Part shown: piece by piece, positions 11,461-21,599 of the stretch
How the letters are laid out: each line of letters begins with the position of its first letter
How positions within the stretch are numbered: position 1 is the stretch's first letter
Source: Paracentrotus lividus
Lineage: Eukaryota > Echinodermata > Echinoidea > Camarodonta > Echinidae
Length of the DNA stretch: 64,000 nt
NCBI GenBank assembly: GCA_940671915.1
Contig: CALNVZ010003432.1
Span: forward strand, 4,144,704 to 4,208,703
Reading direction: 5' to 3'
Made by a program: the position numbers and the translations under genes
The notes under the pieces: model-generated
What the model was told of the DNA's origin: nothing
Database searches by the model: none
Seen by the model: only the letters and a program-made list of their open reading frames with translations

Positions 11461-12600
11461 CTCAAACTATATAGTACCACACATCAATACCGCACACAGT
11501 TACCAGGATTATGACATATCGTTACGACCGGAACACCACACGCCGTTAACTCAGGGATACCACACGCCGTTACCACAGGACTGCTGCTAGACACCCAACG
11601 ATACCATACACTGCTATATATATACCCCTATTTAGCAAACATATTTTGGGTCACAGTTAGTTATTTTCTATATCTCTTGATAATAATGCAAATGTCAAAA
11701 CTATCGCTCTTGATGTTACTTTGTGTTTAGGAAATATATTTTCTAAAAAAAAAAAAAATTAATATGCAGGCAATTACTACTTAATGAGGTAAGCTTCTCA
11801 AAATACTGATTTGTGCATACAAAAACGTTGTATGCAAATGAGCTAATTACCATAGTACCACATTAAGTACCACTGGAATACCATACGACTACCAAACTTC
11901 AGCAGTAAACTGCCATAAATCCACTTTGACTAATGCCCGTTGGTTTCCTGGTTGATTTTGCTTCAATCAGTTCGTTAAATTACCATTGGTCTAATTAATT
12001 CCCATTTCATCTAATCAAGTCGACTTGGTCAACACCACTTAGTCAATCCTGTAAGAAACTATCCCTTGAAAAAAAAAATCCTGTGACAATACTACACAAC
12101 GGTAGGTATTGCGGCGTCCCGGGTGGACAGGGGACGATCGAGTCCCCCCCCCCCCATCGATTTTGTTTTCTGGGGATCATCCACCCTCGATTTTAAAGCT
12201 TAACAAAAATATATGTACATAATAGACGAAGAGGCACAGTGTGCGTAAAATGAACCAAGTTCAGGTCATTAAAAAGCAAAATTTTCGGCTCGCGCTTCGC
12301 TTGCAAACAAAAACACCAGACAAATAATTAAACTAATAATCTTTCTTCAGGTCCCTATATTCATTTATTCTTTTATTTTGTTACAACGCTTTATTTGTAA
12401 CTTGTCATAATGTGTGAGGTAGGTCATTCTATTGTGCATTTTGGATATTAGCCTATATATATGTCTCTTTGGGTGCTTATTTATTCCGATCTAGTGTATA
12501 ATTAATTCCTCTCCAAATTTGGCGGCAATCAAGGGACGTGTCCCCTTGATTTTCAAAGCTTCCCATTTTGTTTTTATTTTCTAAATAATTTGGATAAATT
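11460..12600. other. Interior of composite element, no gene
   Basis: No coding signal is seen. The stretch holds scattered ACCATA/GGTATT words and a block of TTGGTCTAATT-type boxes at 11925-12050. There is a C tract with a repeat near 12130-12200 that recurs at 51630-51710 (CCCCCCCTCGATTTT...TTAAAGCTTAA), and a GGCTCGCGCTTCGC motif at 12287. Confidence 0.5.
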
Positions 12601-12760
12601 TGGATGTATGGTCTGCTGTATGGTACTACTGTATGGTAATGCCGTGGTACTGATGTGTGGTACTGCTGTATGGTACTGCTGTATTGTACTGCGTATGGTA
12701 ATGCTGTATGGTACTACTGTATGGTACTTGCTGTATGGTACTGCTGTATGTGCTTGCTGT
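12600..12760. repeat. CTGTATGGTACTG minisatellite
   Basis: A 12 to 13 base unit close to GCTGTATGGTACT repeats about a dozen times with variants. The same unit resumes at 14895 on the far side of the LINE, which shows that the LINE inserted into this array. Confidence 0.8.
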
Positions 12761-14890
12761 ATTTTTTTTTTTTTTTTTTTTTAAGTATGTTTTTATTTCT
12801 TCCAAATAATACAACATAACAATCAATAACGTACATTGTACTCATACTACAAAGATAACTGTTCATAACACAAATCATCATATCAATTATATCACATATA
12901 TATCCATTTTACAATACAGTAATGTACAACAAAATTTTACTCTTTTGAATCACATAAAATATTGATTGTAAATATGGAAGAATTATATGTAAAAAAAAGA
13001 AGAGGGACTTTTTTTTTTTTTTTTAAGTATGTTTTTTTTCTTCCAAATAATACAACATAACAATCAAATAACGTACATTGTACTCATACTACAAAGATAA
13101 CTGTTCATAACACAAATCATCATATCAATTATATCACTATATCATTTACAATAAGTAATGTACAACAAAATTTTACTCTTTTGAATCACATAAAATATTG
13201 ATTGTAAATATGGAAGAATTATATGTAAAAAAGAAAAAGAGACTTAAAAAAAAAAAAAAAAGTTCCTCCATTCTTTTCATTCCTTAAGAACTCTGAAACT
13301 CTCTCTCTCTCTCTCTCAAAAAGAAGAAAAAAAAAAAAAAAAACGTCAGAGATCTTAAGGAAAAAACCACCCTCCTCTAAAATAACCCACCCCTCCCCCT
13401 CCCCTCCCCCCTCAGAATTCCACTTGTCTGGTCAGGGATACGGATTCGTTTACACAAACAAAAGACAAAACAAACAGGATGATAACTTGGCAATCGCCCC
13501 TCGCTCTCCCCTCATGAAGATGTTTAAGATTTTAAGTGTTCCCATTTCTTAAGGTGAAGAGAAATTGTGTTTCTCTCGAGAGCCAAACGTTTTTCCTCAT
13601 TCTTCTTCTTTGAACTTACTTTTAATTTCATTGATGGTAATAGGGTGAACCTCGTTCTCTTCCTCTAAAAATATAGATACTTAACCAAGATTAAAAATGA
13701 TTTACTAATTTTTCCTTACCTTGATTTTCTAAATATATACCAAAAGGATGTCTGCCATTTTAGATTATTTATGGAATAAGGTTTAAAATATCATTACTGT
13801 TATTCCAAATAAATCTAGCGTTTTGGCATTCGAAAAATATGTGGCGGTAGGTTTCTTCTTCCTTTTTACAATAAGCACATAAGGCATTTGAAACAAAACC
13901 AAAACGGAATAAATGATGATTTGTATAAATGATTCCATGATATGCCTTAAATTGAAAGTCTCTTAGTCTACTATTTAGCGGTACATTTTCTTGGTCTTCT
14001 GAAAATATTTTTCCGTGTCTTTATAAGTGAAATTAAATTTTTCTTTCATTTTATCAAAAATTTCTCGGTGTTACCGAGTGTTTTTAATCAAAGAAGCATG
14101 AGATTCTTTTTGAAACAATATCATTCATTGCAACAATATTTTACCCAAAACAAGGCTATACCCTCAGTCTCCTGAGTATTATCTTCATTTCTCCTCATTT
14201 TCTTTTCCAGTTTATTGGTATTGTTCCATAAATTGCTTTTATCACTTTGATATCATCTTCTTCTAATCCCAGCTGTTGGAAATTATGTATGGGTTTCAAG
14301 ATTCCATTGTTATCCATAATGTGTTTTAGTTATATATGTTTTTTATAAACAGATTCGATGGAATATACATTTCCCATTTACTCTTATAAATTTATATTGA
14401 ATATCACTTCAATTTCCTTTGTAAGGGTCATATTGATTTGAAAATCCTTTGTTATCAGTCCACACTTCCAATAAATTAATATAGAATTGAGGCAAAAGAC
14501 CTCAAGAGTCCCAAAATATAATCGCAGGAGAAAATAAATTTCCTCCCAGGTTATTCGTCGCATATTGGAAGTATTGTTTCCATTTCATATCCTTATCTTC
14601 CAAAAGACGTTTAACCCACATTACCCTCTGTGCCTTGATCAGTAGCTCAAAATTCATCATTTTCAGACCTCCTGCTTGATAATCTAAATACATTGTATTT
14701 TTCTTAATCTTGTTTCTACCTCTCCACAAAAATTGAAATGTCAATTGTCTAATCATCATACATAATTCGGGACTGGTGTAGCGAATCCACATACATAAAG
14801 TTTAGTAAATTAAATGAACAGTTTTAATAGTTGGATTTTACCCATCAACGTTAAGTCTCTTTGCTTCCACCAGTTTAATAGTCTTTTAAT
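12759..14890 (-). mobile_element. 5'-truncated L1-type LINE fragment
   Basis: Read on the minus strand, the fragment opens with an L1-like reverse transcriptase C-terminal region: LNWWKQRDLTLMGKIQLLK near 14880-14830. FLWRGRNKIKKNTMYLDYQA, then GGLKMMNFELL and WVKRLLEDKD follow at 14720-14580. W..R.LTL.GKI...K and FLW....K....L....GGL are hallmarks of L1 and related non-LTR retrotransposons. Stops and frameshifts follow, then a 3' UTR and a 23-base A tail (T run at 12759-12781 on the + strand). The last 250 bases are duplicated. The copy lacks the endonuclease and catalytic part of the RT and is dead. Confidence 0.85.
12762..13260. repeat. Tandem duplication of LINE 3' end
   Basis: The segment from the T run at about 12762 to 13008 is repeated almost base for base from 13009 to 13258. 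Both copies contain AAGTATGTTTTT, TTCCAAATAATACAACATAA and TGGAAGAATTATATGTAAAA. Each starts with its own T run, so two poly-A-like tails are present. Confidence 0.9.
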
Positions 14891-15660
14891 TTGTATGGTA
14901 CTGCTGTATGGTACTGCTGTATGGTACCGCTGCTACTACCATACATATGGTATTTGTGCCAAAAAAAAACATACAGCAATACCATACATATGGTATTTGT
15001 GCCAAAAAACCATACAGCAATACCATACATATGGTATTTGTGCCAAAAAACCATAGAGCAATACCATACATATGGTATCTGTCCAAAAAAAAAACATACA
15101 GCAATACCATACATATGGTATTTGTGCCAAAAAAAACATACAGCAATACCATACATATGGTATTTGTGCCAAAAAACCGTACACCAATGTGTGCCAAAAA
15201 AACATACAGCAATACCATACATATGGTATTTGTGCAAAAAAAAAACATACAATAATACCATACATATGGTATTAGTGCCAAAAAGCCATACAGAAATACC
15301 ATACATATGGTATTTGTGCCAAAAAACAATACAGCAATACCATACATATGGTATTTGTGCCAAAAAAACATACAGAAATACCATACATATGGTATTTGTG
15401 CCAAAAAACCATACAGAAATACCATACATATGGTATTTGTGCAAAAAAAACATACAGCAATACCATACATATGGTATTTGTGCCAAAAAACCATACAGCA
15501 ATACCATACATATGGTATTTTAGCCAAAAAACATACAGAAATACCATACATATGGTATTTGTGCCAAAAAACCATACAGAAATACCATACATATGGTATT
15601 TGTGCCAAAAAACCATACATATGGTATTTGTGCCAAATACCACAGCACTGCTGTATGGTA
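14890..15660. repeat. 41-43 bp minisatellite, right arm of composite element
   Basis: The unit reads ACCATACATATGGTATTTG then TGCCAAAAAACCATACAGCAAT. It occurs about seventeen times with A-run length differences (41 to 43 bases). Each unit carries an ATACCAT/ATGGTAT inverted repeat able to form a small hairpin. Near-period-of-three units keep frames open for 100 to 319 codons on both strands; these translate to repeats of YHTYGICAKK or its mirror and are artefacts. Confidence 0.9.
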
Positions 15661-15839
15661 TTCTTATGGTACCCTTTTCCTGTGTGGTATTTCCCTATGG
15701 TACTTCTATGGTATTTTGTTGTACCATAGAAATACCATACGAATACCACAGGACATTCAGAAATACCATACGAATACCACAGGACATTCAGAAATACCAT
15801 AGGAATACCACAGGACATTTTTGTAAGGGTAGACCAAAT

Positions 15840-16060
15840 ATTCATTTGGGATTTAGACGAGAATGCAATTAGACCGTTTGGCTATTAGACGAATTGGCAA
15901 TTATACCAAGTACTCATTAGACCAAGGGGAAATTAGACCAGATTAACACTAGACGAAATTGGTTTAGCCCAAGTGGTATTCGATAAACATTGAAATTGGC
16001 CAATTGATATTAGAGCAAGTGGCAATATAAACCATGAAAAACGACCCTATACCAAATTTC
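15840..16060. repeat. Degenerate ATTAGACCAA box repeats, right side
   Basis: Units such as GCAATTAGACCGTTTGGC, ATTAGACGAATTGGCAATT and ATTAGACCAAGGGGAAATT repeat about a dozen times. They are the reverse complement of the boxes at 10815-10985, so the composite element is bracketed by inverted arrays. Confidence 0.65.
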
Positions 16061-16588
16061 TTAGTCCAATCTAGGACCACTATCCACTATGCCTTTCAAA
16101 CGTTATCGATGTAAAAATCCGATGATCGATCGGATATTGCCTTTAAAAGATGTAAAATAAAATGGCCGGTATTCTCCAAGGGTGACTAAAGTTAGTAGGC
16201 CTACTTCGAGAATACCGGCCATTATTAATATATCACCATGAATTGCGTCATGTGACTTAGCAATTGTTTTTTTTTTTCCATCGGCATTTAATTTCAAACA
16301 ACATCAACCTCATAGGCACGTTATGCTTGGTCACATAATGCTATTTATTTATTTGATATATAATTCCTAGGCAAAACATAATAATGATAAACAACATTCA
16401 GTTCTTTTATAGCGCATAACTCATTGCTGAATACATGTAGCATGTCCTTATGCGCTTATAACGAAAAAGATTGTAAAGAGATATACAAACGTACTTAAAC
16501 ATAGAAAACACATACAAATTTAGCATTAAACCATTTATTGTACATTTAAAAAAATACACGAGAGTGAAAATACTATATACCCACTATA

Positions 16589-17242
16589 CAGTGTGTTCCT
16601 AAAAAAAGGTAATCGAAGTTCAAAGGTCAGTCATTTCAAAAGTATGTGGTCTATTTTTGTGATTTGTTTACTAAATTACTAAGTAAATCATCAGCTTTAA
16701 TTTGAGACATTGCTTACGTCAAAACTGTAATGGGTCACAGAGTTAGGGTCCTTTGAAGGTGATAGATACAAAACCCATTTTTTCCAAGTTTTTCGTTTTT
16801 AGGGTATGAAACCAACTTTTTAGAAAATTTTGGTTTCATAGTTTTGGGGTTTTGTCACACAAAGTTTCAATGAAATGTAATCTCATTTGTCAAAGGACCT
16901 ATCTCACTGGCAATGACATGGGTTCTCGATTATGCATGAGTTTTTGGAGTCTCGGAGACGTCTTTTGATTCTGACAAAAAACCCCAAAACTATGAAACCA
17001 ACAATTTATAAAAAGTTGGTTTCATAACCTAAGAACGAAAAACTTTGAAAAAATGGGTTTTGTACCTATCACCTTCAAAGGACCCTAACTTTGTTACCCA
17101 TTACAGTTTGGTTGTAAGCAATGTCTCAAATTAAAGCTGATGAGTTACTTAGTATTTTAGTAAACAAATCACAAAAATAAACCACATACTATTGAAATGA
17201 CTGACCTTTGAACTTCGATTACTTTTTTTTAGGAACACACTG
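16589..17242. mobile_element. Foldback element (654 bp)
   Basis: The left end CAGTGTGTTCCTAAAAAAAG and right end GGAACACACTG bound arms of over 150 bases that are reverse complements, for example GTCAGTCATTTCAAAAGTAT against ATACTATTGAAATGACTGAC. A second inverted repeat (AAACCCATTTTTTCCAAG / CTTTGAAAAAATGGGTTT) lies inside. TA precedes the left end; the right flank is TG, so the target duplication is only partly kept. No coding sequence. Confidence 0.8.
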
Positions 17243-17735
17243 TGGTGCCTGAGGCTTTCTTCATTAATCGGTGGTGTACATGAATTGTGTAACAATTTAC
17301 AGTATAACATGGAAATTTTTTATAAAATTGAAAGGTATAATACATTGTAGCATTGTAGGCAGGGAAAAAATCTTTTAGAGTAAAAAACGGGGAGACATGC
17401 CTTTCTTCAAAAAGCATTACAAATTTACAATTTTATGATAGTTTAACAGTGTAATAATATGCAGGTATATAAGGCTCACAATACTGCCCTATTTTGACCC
17501 CAAAAAAAGAAGCAAGTAACAAAAGTGACATCGTAAAAGATCAAAAGGTAGCCGTCATGTAGCTTATTCATGTCAATCTAATATCATGATGTCTCACATT
17601 AAATAGCTTTAGGCTGGGTAAACTTTCATATAAATTTTGGCCAGAAGGAAGAAGGCGCTACATGACGTAAGGAAACATCCAAAACCTTGATTATGTAACT
17701 TGCTTCCTTTCGTCAAAGTAAGGAAATATACTATA

Positions 17736-18199
17736 CAGTCTGTGTAAAAAAAAATGGTACAATCGTGGAAAAAATCATTTAGGTTTGAAATCTTTTCATA
17801 TAATGTGTGTTTGTGGTACCAAGTTCAAGCCAAAAGATTTTTCTTGCTGATGCGCTTTGTCCTGTATAATTTGCTTTTGTAAAACAAAAGTTATGCTAAG
17901 TTTTGTGCGACGAGGAACAAATCGAAATTACGCACTTCTATTGTTCTTGAGTGCTGAATTCACGGTCATTCTGCGAAGTCATACACAAAGGCATGGGACG
18001 ATGTGCGAAAAATGGATTTTTCTTGATTGTAGAAAACTAGTCATATCTCAACAAATACTGCACCAAAAGTGAAGAAAAAAATTGCAGAAGAAAGTCTGAT
18101 TTCCCCGCTTTATGAAAATACCAAACAATACCAGGTAGTTTGTGATCTTCATACTATAAAATTTTTTTCCACTTGTACCATTTTATTTGACACAGACTG
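17736..18199. mobile_element. TA-flanked inverted-repeat element (464 bp)
   Basis: CAGTCTGTGTAAAAAAAAAT at the left is answered by ATTTGACACAGACTG at the right, and TA flanks both ends (17734-17735, 18200-18201). Next to the ends, ATGGTACA and TGTACCAT also pair. The ORF at 17857-18072 inside it has no recognised domain. It belongs to the same TA-flanked class as 6832-7748 and 50983-51518. Confidence 0.75.
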
Positions 18200-18545
18200 T
18201 ATTTCTGAGTATGTTTAACCTATTAGGTTAAACATATTCAGAATAATACATATTAATTTTAATGTAAATTTTTATGCTACGAGAACTATGAGAAAGATAA
18301 ATCCAAGTAATCTACTCCTTATACAGTGCAGTAAGGAAATTAATTACATGATATTGAATTTTAACATGCTATTCCATAATCTGAAAGCGAAATGAATAAA
18401 TATGATTTGTTTTAAATGAGATCTAATGATTAATAACCCATTTTTCTCTTGTTTAAATATTTGAGTAGTATTTTAGCATTTGTATATACATGACAGATGA
18501 TAAGTATAATTGCTTTGTGATGATATAATAAACTTGTGCTATATT

Positions 18546-19030
18546 TGAGTATGATAATTCCAACATGTGCTGCTAAAACTACTATGATCATTGAGTATTG
18601 AGTATGATAATTCCAATATGTGCTGCTAAAACTACTATGATCATTAAGTATTGAGTATGATAATTCCAACATGTGCTGCTAAAACTACTATGATCATTGA
18701 GTAATTGAGTATGATAATTCAACATGTGCTTGCTAAACTACTATGATCATTGAGTATTGAGTATGATAATTCCAACATGTGTTGCTAAAACTACTATGAT
18801 CATTGAGTATTGAGTATGATAATTCCAACATGTGCTGCTAAAACTACTATGATCATTGAGTATTGAGTATAATTCCAACATGTGCTGCTAAAAACTACTA
18901 TGATCATTGAGTATTGAGTATGATAATTCCAACATGTGCTGCTAAAACTACTATGATCATTGAGTATTGAGTATGATAATTCCAACATGTGCTGGTAAAA
19001 CTACTATGATCATTGAGTATTGAGTGTGAA
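18546..19030. repeat. 53-bp minisatellite
   Basis: The unit begins TGAGTATGATAATTCCAACA, continues TGTGCTGCTAAAACTACTAT and closes GATCATTGAGTAT. It repeats at 53-base spacing (18546, 18599 and so on) for about nine copies with small indels. Reverse-strand ORFs over it are repeat translations. Confidence 0.92.
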
Positions 19031-19239
19031 TGAACTACCATTAAACTTTGCTTTTGGAATGGTATCACGTTCAGAAGTTAATTTATCCAAAGTGAAAATC
19101 TTAAAGGCGACTCTCACGGCAGACGAGTTCGCGACTCCGAGTCTCTAGAGTCGGGAGGACGTCGCCATGACGTCTCCGTCTTTGCGCCGTCTGATCCGGT
19201 GAGGTATGCCTTTACTCTCATCAATCGCTTAATAATATA

Positions 19240-19515
19240 ACAAAAATAATAATAATACCTGCAACTCATGTGATGCCATTATCCATCTTGTTTAAATGCT
19301 CAAGGCGCATTTATACATGAATATAATACAAAAATTACAAAGAATATAACATATTACAAAGATAATTACGCATTACAAAGCTGACGGAATATCTGTCTTT
19401 TAAATTCACTAGATTAAATAAATAAGTCTTGAGGTTGTCTTAAATGTTTCAAGATAATGTGAACACTTCAGCTCCTGTGGAAAGGTGTTCCATAGTGCTG
19501 GCCCGGCCCGGCATG
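19240..19515 (-). mobile_element. LINE 3' fragment, CR1/L2-like
   Basis: On the minus strand the frame reads GPALWNTFPQELKCSHYLET then FKTTSRLIYLI and a stop. This is the A.LWN.LP..L.....L..FK..LK..L tail of reverse transcriptases in CR1/L2-type retrotransposons. A short 3' UTR follows and ends in ATTATTATT-type repeats near 19245-19258, the usual tail of such elements. Only the last ~30 codons of the ORF remain. Confidence 0.7.
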
Positions 19516-19519
19516 AGCA

Positions 19520-20358
19520 AATGCTCGTGTATATATTTAATTATATTCTTATCTATATAAGTGATAAAAAAGTTGTATTTCCTGCATCATTATTTTATCA
19601 ATTTACATCCATCTGAAACTGTATACATTATCATGAGTCAGATTTAGTGTTGCCTTGTGCGGTTTCATGCTCCCATGCACGTCACACTTTTCACTGGCAC
19701 CTGGGGTTTTCAAAGCTAAATCGTGGTAGTTATGACGTGGTCATGTTTTTCTTTGTTATTATTCGTCATAATATGTATGTTCCATTTATATAATTGTTGA
19801 CATACAAAGGAGTACACTTGATGTTGCGGGTTAAGCTGGGGTGAACAATTGTTGGTCTTCGGATCTTCTTTAAAAGCATACGTTTCAATAGCAGGATCAT
19901 GTATGATTGTTTCGAGAAAAAAAACCCCTCAAAAGCTGTAATCGTGTGTTGATGGTGGACAAAACACACAAAAAAATGCTGTGTCTCACCACCCCCCCCC
20001 CCCATCCCTTCCCCTTCTCCCGATAATGTACATCTTTCCTTTAAAAAAGGACAACAAACACAATGATGGGAACGTGTTCCTCATGTGTCCCCTGAACACA
20101 ATGTTGAAATTATTACTATATAAGCCTAAATTTGTCACCAATTTATCATGTGTTGAATAAAGGCAATGAATTTGCAATCAATTAATAAAAAAATATTATA
20201 TTTTTGCTTAAATCTTATTCCGGTGGGCTGTAACATTTCGCGTATGTTAGTACATAACCTGTGTACGTACTTAATTGGAAAGACACCTATAACAACATTC
20301 GTCAATCTTTCTCATTTTTACAAAAATAATTTGTTGTCGATACATTCATAGAGATATT
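19520..20358. other. Noncoding stretch
   Basis: No supported gene. There is a C run near 19992 and AT-rich sequence. Short ORFs on both strands lack domains. Confidence 0.5.
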
Positions 20359-21190
20359 CACTGTCCGTCATAAAGGTGGAATATTTTTTTGCCGCTGTAG
20401 CGACATGATTTTGCTCTGACTTTAATTTCCTGGCTATATTTTGGACATTCTCCCAACCCTTCACGTGTTCCTTTTTCCAAAAAAAAGTTTTTTTCAACCC
20501 CCATGATGCCCATTTGTGTCAATTTTTCTCATTTTGGGGCCCCTTTTTGTTTTCCCGGCCGATCAGGCCCCCCTCAGTCCTACCCCCAGGAAACGCGACT
20601 GAGGTGTACTGTTTTATATTGTTCTTTAAGTTAAATCTATATTTCTGGGGACAGGGTTAGGTCTCTTGTCTAGGGGAGGGGTTGAATCAAAAAACGAGAT
20701 TGGTGAAAATTCGGCATATTTTATTCCATCTTTATGCTGAAAACAAAAGAAATGAAAAACAAATTAACTTTAACCCTTGAATATCATCATTTTCCCCTTA
20801 AATTTTGTTTAGCCTTGATGACAAGGCTGTTAATAGTCATTATTGATAATATTTTATTTTGATTTATGTTTAGTTGAGATTTTACAATACAATTTAGGGA
20901 AGATAAAAATTTACAGGGTGTAAAAATGAATAAAATGAATTTTGAACCCCAATCAAAATAAATTTTGACCCCTCCCCTAAACAAAAGAGTCGAGCCTGTA
21001 ACCATACATCTTGATTTAATTTAAAGAAAAATAACAAATCTCCACCTCAGACGTGTTTCCTTGGGGTAGGACTGAGGGGGCCTTGGTGGGTGGCGTGAAT
21101 AAAAAAGGGCCCAAAAAATAAGAAAAAAATTACGAAAATGGCCATCTTCTGGGGGTGACAATTTTTTTTAAAGAAAAATAAGATACGTAA
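20359..21190. mobile_element. Palindromic foldback element, copy 2, truncated
   Basis: The start CACTGTCCGTCATAAAGG and the following 30 bases match the reverse complement of the right end of copy 1 (8292-9287), so this copy is inverted relative to it. The interior matches throughout, including CCCTCAGTCCTACCCCC and GTCTAGGGGAGGGG. The right arm runs to CCATCTTCTGGGGGTGACAA and then breaks off near 21180, without the terminal repeat. It lies just downstream of the TRIM-like gene. Confidence 0.8.
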
Positions 21191-21281
21191 AACAAAACAA
21201 ACAAAAAAATATCTGAAAATTCTGATTAATCTCAAACAACATCATTATAAAACCTCAAAATAAATAATGTCTGACCCAGTT

Positions 21282-21412
21282 TCAGGAGGTTGGTAACATA
21301 TTTAGGGTAGAAAGAACCGATTCAAATGGCGTCCTCTGGTAGACCCGGATCTTCTTGCCGTCACATATTGCTAGAAGACCGTTGCATGTTACGATCGGAT
21401 CAGAAAACATCC
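21282..21412 (-). CDS. B-box/TRIM-like protein, exon 2 (C-terminus)
   Basis: On the minus strand an acceptor (GATCGCTTGCAG) ends at 21413, and the exon starts with GG, completing a glycine codon split in exon 1. The frame reads MFSDPIVTCNGLLAICDGKK, then IRVYQRTPFESVL and STLNMLPTS before TGA at 21284-21282. GLLAICDGKKIRVYQR looks like the final blade strand of a beta-propeller, fitting the C-terminal half of exon 1. Without this exon the exon 1 frame would read through the donor to KLC and stop, so this splice is the better model. The intron is 187 bases. Confidence 0.8.
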
Positions 21413-21599
21413 CTGCAAGCGATCAAACAAAGGATGGAGGAAATCACAAATGGGCTGATAAAAATGTTCATGTGGGATTTTTTGTTCCCCCTTACTGTCC
21501 CAACCCAGTTTATTCAAAGTTTTTGCAAAAGAGGGCAAAATTTCGGGTTCATTGAAAATAATTTTATAAATTATAAAGTTCTTTATTAACATAGCTTAC

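Larger units (their letters stand above)
11000..15831. mobile_element. Composite element with terminal inverted repeats, minisatellite arms and nested LINE
   Basis: The left end TACCCTTACAAAAATGTC (11000) is matched by GACATTTTTGTAAGGGTA (ending 15831), with further pairing inward through TGTGGTA. If the outer TA pairs are the target duplication, the element proper starts CCCTTAC. Arms made of ATACCATA-rich minisatellite occupy 11020-11460 and 14890-15820. A third such array (12600-12760) abuts a LINE that inserted later. Without the LINE the element would be about 2.7 kb. I see no transposase, so it is probably non-autonomous. TIR pairing is clear; the class is inferred. Confidence 0.7.

Noticed and set aside
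11025-11590. ORFs of 101-129 codons over the left minisatellite
   Set aside because: Same reason: periodic sequence with the same words in all frames.
14875-15872. Long ORFs (up to 319 codons) on both strands over the 41-43 bp array
   Set aside because: The products are repeats of one short peptide and open frames exist on both strands at once, as expected from tandem DNA lacking stops; no start context or domain.
17857-18072. ORF inside the 17736-18199 element as a transposase remnant
   Set aside because: No DDE-like or DNA-binding pattern is visible, and the element is too short and palindromic to encode one.
18546-19030. 53-bp array as a CRISPR array
   Set aside because: Units are directly adjacent with no unique spacers, and the window is eukaryotic; it is a minisatellite.
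21326-21589. Plus-strand ORF of 87 codons
   Set aside because: It mirrors the second exon of the minus-strand TRIM-like gene, which has splice phase and propeller-like content in its favour.
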